NCBI RefSeq assembly: GCF_030407455.1 | Contig: NZ_JASDDJ010000017.1 | Location: forward strand, 1 to 56,430 | Origin: Psychrobacter sp. 5A.1 | GTDB taxonomy: Bacteria > Pseudomonadota > Gammaproteobacteria > Pseudomonadales > Moraxellaceae | Reading direction: 5' to 3' | Length of the DNA: 56,430 nt | Shown: positions 52,828 through 56,430 of the stretch, in pieces | Layout of the letters: the number at the start of each line of letters is the position of its first letter | Position numbering within the stretch: position 1 is the stretch's first letter | Notes under the pieces: model-generated | Database searches by the model: none | What the model was told of the DNA's origin: nothing | Seen by the model: the letters and a program-made list of their open reading frames with translations, nothing else | Position numbers and translations under genes: made by a program

Positions 52828-53748
52828 TTATTTTTGCTGTTGGCTATCTGCTAGCTTTTCATCGTATTTGATATAAGGGACTTTTTTGACGGCATAGAGT
52901 TTAAAAGCATGCCAGTAGATACGAGTCAAAGAAGTCAGATTCATCACTGGATTCTGTCGTAAGCTTTTGCGAATAGAGATATCAGTCATTGGTACGCCAG
53001 ACATCTTTATACCCGTCTTTAGCACTTCACCACGCTCATCACTGATATTAATGGCGATACGAACTTGCAAACAGTTACCTGGCTGTTTTTTTACCTTAAC
53101 CTGCCAGCGATAGAGCTGATCGATGGGATTAAAAGGTGAGACATGAAAATCTTTATCATGACAAAACTCCGTGTCTTCACCGTCGAGTAAAAACCCATAA
53201 CAATGACGCTTATCCCATGGTGTATTGGTTACTTCAGCTAACAAGTGCGTTGGTATTTTCTGCTCATCGAAACCTAAATAAAAATTGACTGGGCTGAAGT
53301 ACAAGCCTGCATCACGACAGACTAGCAAACCGACCATATCGCCTTTCGGCGCGCTACCCGAATACTTAACGAAAGCATCACGCAGACGATTATTAAGTGC
53401 TTGAGTAGGATTTAAAGCAACATTGCCATTGGTACCGTCGTTGCTGTTATCTTCATTGCCGCTTAAACCCTCTAATTTCTGCAAATAATCATCTGGGCAA
53501 AATTGCTGCAAGGCTTTTTTCTTTGCTGAAAACAACGGCATTTTTTTTATAAGGCTATTTTCGCCAAAAATATTTTTGCTTACTTCAGGAAGTGCCTGCC
53601 CTGCAGCTAGTGCGCTGATATTGATGCCCCAATAGCGATACGGGTAGACAAATTTATTCACACTTGGCAGTAACCGGCTGTGCCATGTTGTCCCATGAAA
53701 TAACTGATGGGGTAAGGCATTATTAGACGAGTAGTCTTCGTTAGACAT
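52828..53748 (-). CDS. DUF1365 family protein
   Basis: A 306-residue protein. HQLFHGTTWHSRLLPSVNKFVYPYRYWGIN is the DUF1365 start signature, and the SPVNFYLGFD and CHDKDFHVSPFNPIDQLYRW segments follow. A region of low complexity (about 90-125) separates the first part from the rest. DUF1365 genes sit between COG2907 oxidases and Cfa-like enzymes; the role is unknown. The frame opens at 53841, but ATG 53748 (MSNEDYSS) has GAGAG upstream. Confidence 0.85.
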   Translation of the reverse strand: MSNEDYSSNNALPHQLFHGTTWHSRLLPSVNKFVYPYRYWGINISALAAGQALPEVSKNIFGENSLIKKMPLFSAKKKALQQFCPDDYLQKLEGLSGNEDNSNDGTNGNVALNPTQALNNRLRDAFVKYSGSAPKGDMVGLLVCRDAGLYFSPVNFYLGFDEQKIPTHLLAEVTNTPWDKRHCYGFLLDGEDTEFCHDKDFHVSPFNPIDQLYRWQVKVKKQPGNCLQVRIAINISDERGEVLKTGIKMSGVPMTDISIRKSLRQNPVMNLTSLTRIYWHAFKLYAVKKVPYIKYDEKLADSQQQK

Positions 53749-53788
53749 AGCACTCTCTTTGGTAGTATTTTTTGTTTTAATTCTAAAA

Positions 53789-55528
53789 TTACTTCGGATT
53801 ACGATAGCCAAATAAGCCACGTTTTTTCTTCTGACCACCATCTATGACGGTAGACTGTAAACGCTCAGCATACTCAACCAGCTCCTGATTGGTGGTCGCT
53901 GTGATGACTTCACGCTTATTAAGTTTACGTAACTTGGTATCTGCCTTTACTGGCATGTCTTTATAACGAAATGGCGTATGAGCCCTATCAGCATCAGGCA
54001 AGTGAGTCGGATCAACGTCGTCTTTTATCTCAATATCATGGCCCAATGCCTGACAGACACGTAGACCACTGCGCACACCATCTTCATGAAAGCCATTAAA
54101 CCAATACGCACCGCAAAAATGCGTGTGCAAGCCGTTACCAGAGATGCTCGACCACTTGGTTTGAGCATCAATCATCGCAAGGTCAAATACTGGATGGCTA
54201 TAATCAATGCTTTTAATGATTTGCTTATCATCGATATTTTTATTAACCGTTTCTGGATTAAGCGTCACTAGATAATTATGCTGCTTGGTGAGTCGCTGCA
54301 GGATATTCATATGATAGGTCAGTACAGGCTTGGCAGGGGTTTGTGCGCTTTCAACAGCTTGCTCAATCTCCGTCGTGCTGCCCGATGCTGTTTCATCAAT
54401 GAGGTAGTTCCAACTTGCCCATGCCAGCGGTTTTTTAGGTAGGACACTGGTGTCGGTATGAAGTACGGCAGTATTTTTTGTAAAACGAAAATGCCCCAGC
54501 AATTCAGACTCTTCTGTACTGGCATCTTTTAAAATCTTCAGCGCAGTATCTGCATGACAAGCAAAGATAACTTCATCAAATACAAGGTTTTCGAGCGTGT
54601 TATCAGCGTTACCTTTGTCCTGAACCGTCAATAATACTTGCTCACCATCACGAACCACAGACTGTACTGGGCTATTGACTCGTATCTTGCCACCCGCTTT
54701 GATAAAGCGTGGCACTAACTTATTAACGTACTGTTTGGAGCCGCCTTTTATCGTAAACCACTGCGGACGATTGACCACATCGAGCAAGCCATGATTGTCG
54801 AAGAACTGCGCAAAAAACACCAATGGGAAATCTTGTACCTCATCCAAGCTGGTCGACCAAATAGCTGAAACCATTGGTAGTAGATAGTTATCTGTGAACA
54901 ATTTACCGTAGTTTTTCTGTGTAAGGTAATTACCAAGTGTTTGCTCAGTGAAGGTGCTCACATCTTGCCCTTGAGCACGTGCCATTTCGTAATCTTGGCG
55001 TAGCTGCTTGATGTGCTTATTGAACTGTAAGATATCCTTGATAAATCGCCAGAATTTTGGATTGAGCACGTTTTTACGCTGTGACAATAAAGTGTTAAGC
55101 GTATGACCGTTGTATTCAAAATGACGTGCAATATTTTTTACCGAAAAGCTCATGTCTGTAGACTGGAACGGTACTTTTAAGTCGTATAACAACCGAAAGA
55201 AGTTAGGATAGGTACGCTCGTTAAAAACAATAAATCCCGTGTCTATCGCACTGGTTTCCACATTGCCCGTTTTTGCTTTTTTGCCATCTTGGAGTGTCAC
55301 ATCAATCGTATTCACATGCCCACCGATGTAATCATTGGCTTCAAAAACTGTTACCTCATGCTGCGCACTCAAGTAATGCGCGCAGGTTAATCCTGAGACA
55401 CCTGAGCCAATGATGGCGATACGCTTTTGGTCTGTGGTTTGCTTAGAGTCTATCGCAGTCTCACTATTGGTAATCTCATTATTGGCAGCCGATTGACGGT
55501 TTGCACGTTTGAAACGAGTAAACGGCAT
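53789..55528 (-). CDS. FAD-dependent oxidoreductase (COG2907, amine-oxidase type)
   Basis: A 579-residue flavoprotein. The FAD motif RIAIIGSGVSGLTCAHYLS lies near residue 40 after a basic, unstructured tail. VTVFEANDYIGGHVNTI, IDTGFIVFNERTYPNF, TIKGGSKQYV and the C-terminal YWFNGFHEDGVRSGLRVCQALG follow. It is a likely oxidase/desaturase of membrane lipid acyl chains in the four-gene operon; that is inferred from partners. ATG 55528 begins MPFTRFK. No signal peptide. Confidence 0.87.
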   Translation of the reverse strand: MPFTRFKRANRQSAANNEITNSETAIDSKQTTDQKRIAIIGSGVSGLTCAHYLSAQHEVTVFEANDYIGGHVNTIDVTLQDGKKAKTGNVETSAIDTGFIVFNERTYPNFFRLLYDLKVPFQSTDMSFSVKNIARHFEYNGHTLNTLLSQRKNVLNPKFWRFIKDILQFNKHIKQLRQDYEMARAQGQDVSTFTEQTLGNYLTQKNYGKLFTDNYLLPMVSAIWSTSLDEVQDFPLVFFAQFFDNHGLLDVVNRPQWFTIKGGSKQYVNKLVPRFIKAGGKIRVNSPVQSVVRDGEQVLLTVQDKGNADNTLENLVFDEVIFACHADTALKILKDASTEESELLGHFRFTKNTAVLHTDTSVLPKKPLAWASWNYLIDETASGSTTEIEQAVESAQTPAKPVLTYHMNILQRLTKQHNYLVTLNPETVNKNIDDKQIIKSIDYSHPVFDLAMIDAQTKWSSISGNGLHTHFCGAYWFNGFHEDGVRSGLRVCQALGHDIEIKDDVDPTHLPDADRAHTPFRYKDMPVKADTKLRKLNKREVITATTNQELVEYAERLQSTVIDGGQKKKRGLFGYRNPK

Positions 55529-55585
55529 AAAAGCATTTCCTTTGGTATTTTTATGATAAATGACAGGTTTGTTAATGCTGATAAA

Positions 55586-56323
55586 TTATTTTTTATTGAG
55601 CTTTTCGCTTACTTGCTGCCAGACCAGATCAGGCAACGCCCCCAATGCCTTTAATGGCACAGTCAGCTTTTTGGGAAATTCAATCACATCATGCCCGCTA
55701 GCTATACCGTCACGGATGGCTTGGCTTGCCTGCGCTGGCGTCTGGATAAATGGCATCGGAAAGTCATTTTGTTTGGTCATTGGTGTTTCGACAAAACCAG
55801 GCACTACCAAGCTGACCGATACATCATGCGGTGCAAGACTAATCTGTAGAGTTTTCATTAGATAATGAATGGCCGCCTTTGAGCTGCCATAAGCCTCAGC
55901 ACGGGCAAAAGGCACATAAGCGGACGCTGAACCAATACCAACCAAGCGACCTTTTGAGGCGATTAACTTAGGTAAAACGCCTTCAATAGCGTGCGACAAT
56001 GTTCCCATATTCACTGACATAACTTTCATAAATGACGCACTATCAAAATTAGGCATATCTAAATATTCACACATGCCAGCACCGCAAATCGCTAAGTCAA
56101 TCACATCAATCTTCTCAAAAGCTTCTATTACTTTTTCTCGATCCATGAGGTCTAAATCAATGGTCTCAGCCCCCAATGATTTTAGCTCAGCCAATGCGGT
56201 ATCATCACGGCCAACAGCGTAGACATGATGGTCGTTTAACAAATAATCTTTTGCTAATTGATTGCCGATACCTGACGTTGCGCCAGTAATGAGAATGTGT
56301 TGTTTCTTGGGAGAGTTTGTCAT
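55586..56323 (-). CDS. Short-chain dehydrogenase/reductase
   Basis: A 245-residue SDR: cofactor motif ITGATSGIGNQLA, NAG equivalent ICGAGMCEY, active-site Ser in IGSASAYVPFARAEAYGSSKAA (YxxxK with Tyr and Lys) and VVPGFVETPMT. The NNAG motif is altered to CGAG. It heads the minus-strand operon leading to the COG2907, DUF1365 and Cfa-like genes. The substrate is probably a lipid carbonyl, but is not known. ATG 56323 begins MTNSPKK. Confidence 0.88.
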   Translation of the reverse strand: MTNSPKKQHILITGATSGIGNQLAKDYLLNDHHVYAVGRDDTALAELKSLGAETIDLDLMDREKVIEAFEKIDVIDLAICGAGMCEYLDMPNFDSASFMKVMSVNMGTLSHAIEGVLPKLIASKGRLVGIGSASAYVPFARAEAYGSSKAAIHYLMKTLQISLAPHDVSVSLVVPGFVETPMTKQNDFPMPFIQTPAQASQAIRDGIASGHDVIEFPKKLTVPLKALGALPDLVWQQVSEKLNKK

Positions 56324-56430
56324 TGTCAGTATCCTTTGTTATGTCTTCTATAATATATAGTCAGTTCAAAATAAAACTGTTATGGCTAGGACAAATATCA
56401 TAAAACAATTTAGATAAGTCATTTTCCATC

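Overview
This window looks like a chromosomal segment from a gammaproteobacterium of the Moraxellaceae, most likely Psychrobacter. That placement is an inference from the overall character of the proteins (AcnB, DapD, UvrB, the PACE exporter, the fused TRAP transporter) and moderate GC content; there is no rRNA gene here to confirm it. No rRNA, tRNA, CRISPR array, integrase or complete transposase gene was seen.

Layout. (1) 361-7888: a six-gene plus-strand operon of the kind associated with tellurite/stress (Ter) systems. It has a TerD-like domain fused to a trypsin-like protease, a NYN ribonuclease-like protein with two OST-HTH/LOTUS domains and a probable C-terminal TerD-like domain, a PRTase-TRSP protein, a HAD phosphatase, a StiP-type PRTase with a PELOTA-like tail, and a C-C bond lyase. 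Together they look like the pathway predicted to make a nucleoside-like metabolite, wired to two TerD-type sensor fusions. The usual ATP-grasp partner is not in the window. (2) 8017-17103: housekeeping and single genes (alpha/beta hydrolase, crotonase, PACE exporter, DUF805, acnB, CMD-family protein, lipA), ending in an AT-rich two-gene islet (DUF6338-like membrane protein plus a 61-residue polyproline protein). (3) 17219-20793: a TAXI-type TRAP transporter operon. (4) 21587-28616: a methylthioadenosine phosphorylase, then a six-gene minus-strand arsenosugar-type cluster (arsM, two glycosyltransferases, DUF547, arsS, FAD oxidoreductase). (5) 28941-37533: monoacylglycerol-lipase-like hydrolase, dapD behind a 17-bp tandem repeat, queE, a decayed TRIC-channel copy followed by an intact TRIC gene, recJ and several small hypothetical genes. 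(6) 37823-48494: a region dense in mobile repeats with two tandem HisC-like aminotransferases, uvrB, a small P-loop kinase next to a bacterial Thg1-like protein, dps, a CDF transporter and a thioesterase. (7) 48516-56323: DUF2177, a divergent LysR/MFS pair with a palindromic candidate operator, and a four-gene operon (SDR, COG2907 FAD enzyme, DUF1365, Cfa-like methyltransferase) for lipid modification.

The strongest repeat signal is a family of about 173-bp non-coding elements with GGGCGTGTCC... inverted ends flanked by TA. There are seven near full-length copies, one internally deleted copy and one decayed end. Three copies sit exactly in the stop codon of a gene (the gene at 37823-38206, uvrB, and the kinase at 44110-44562). 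In each, the TA target plus the element's first G rebuilds a TAG stop, and removing the element restores an in-frame native stop. Two copies (8904-9076 and 41379-41551) are identical, implying recent movement. A second family (GGGTCTGTTGAACATT... ends) has one 329-bp copy and two lone ends.

Starts were moved downstream of the longest reading frame where a Shine-Dalgarno sequence or family length supported it; the reasons are given in each entry.
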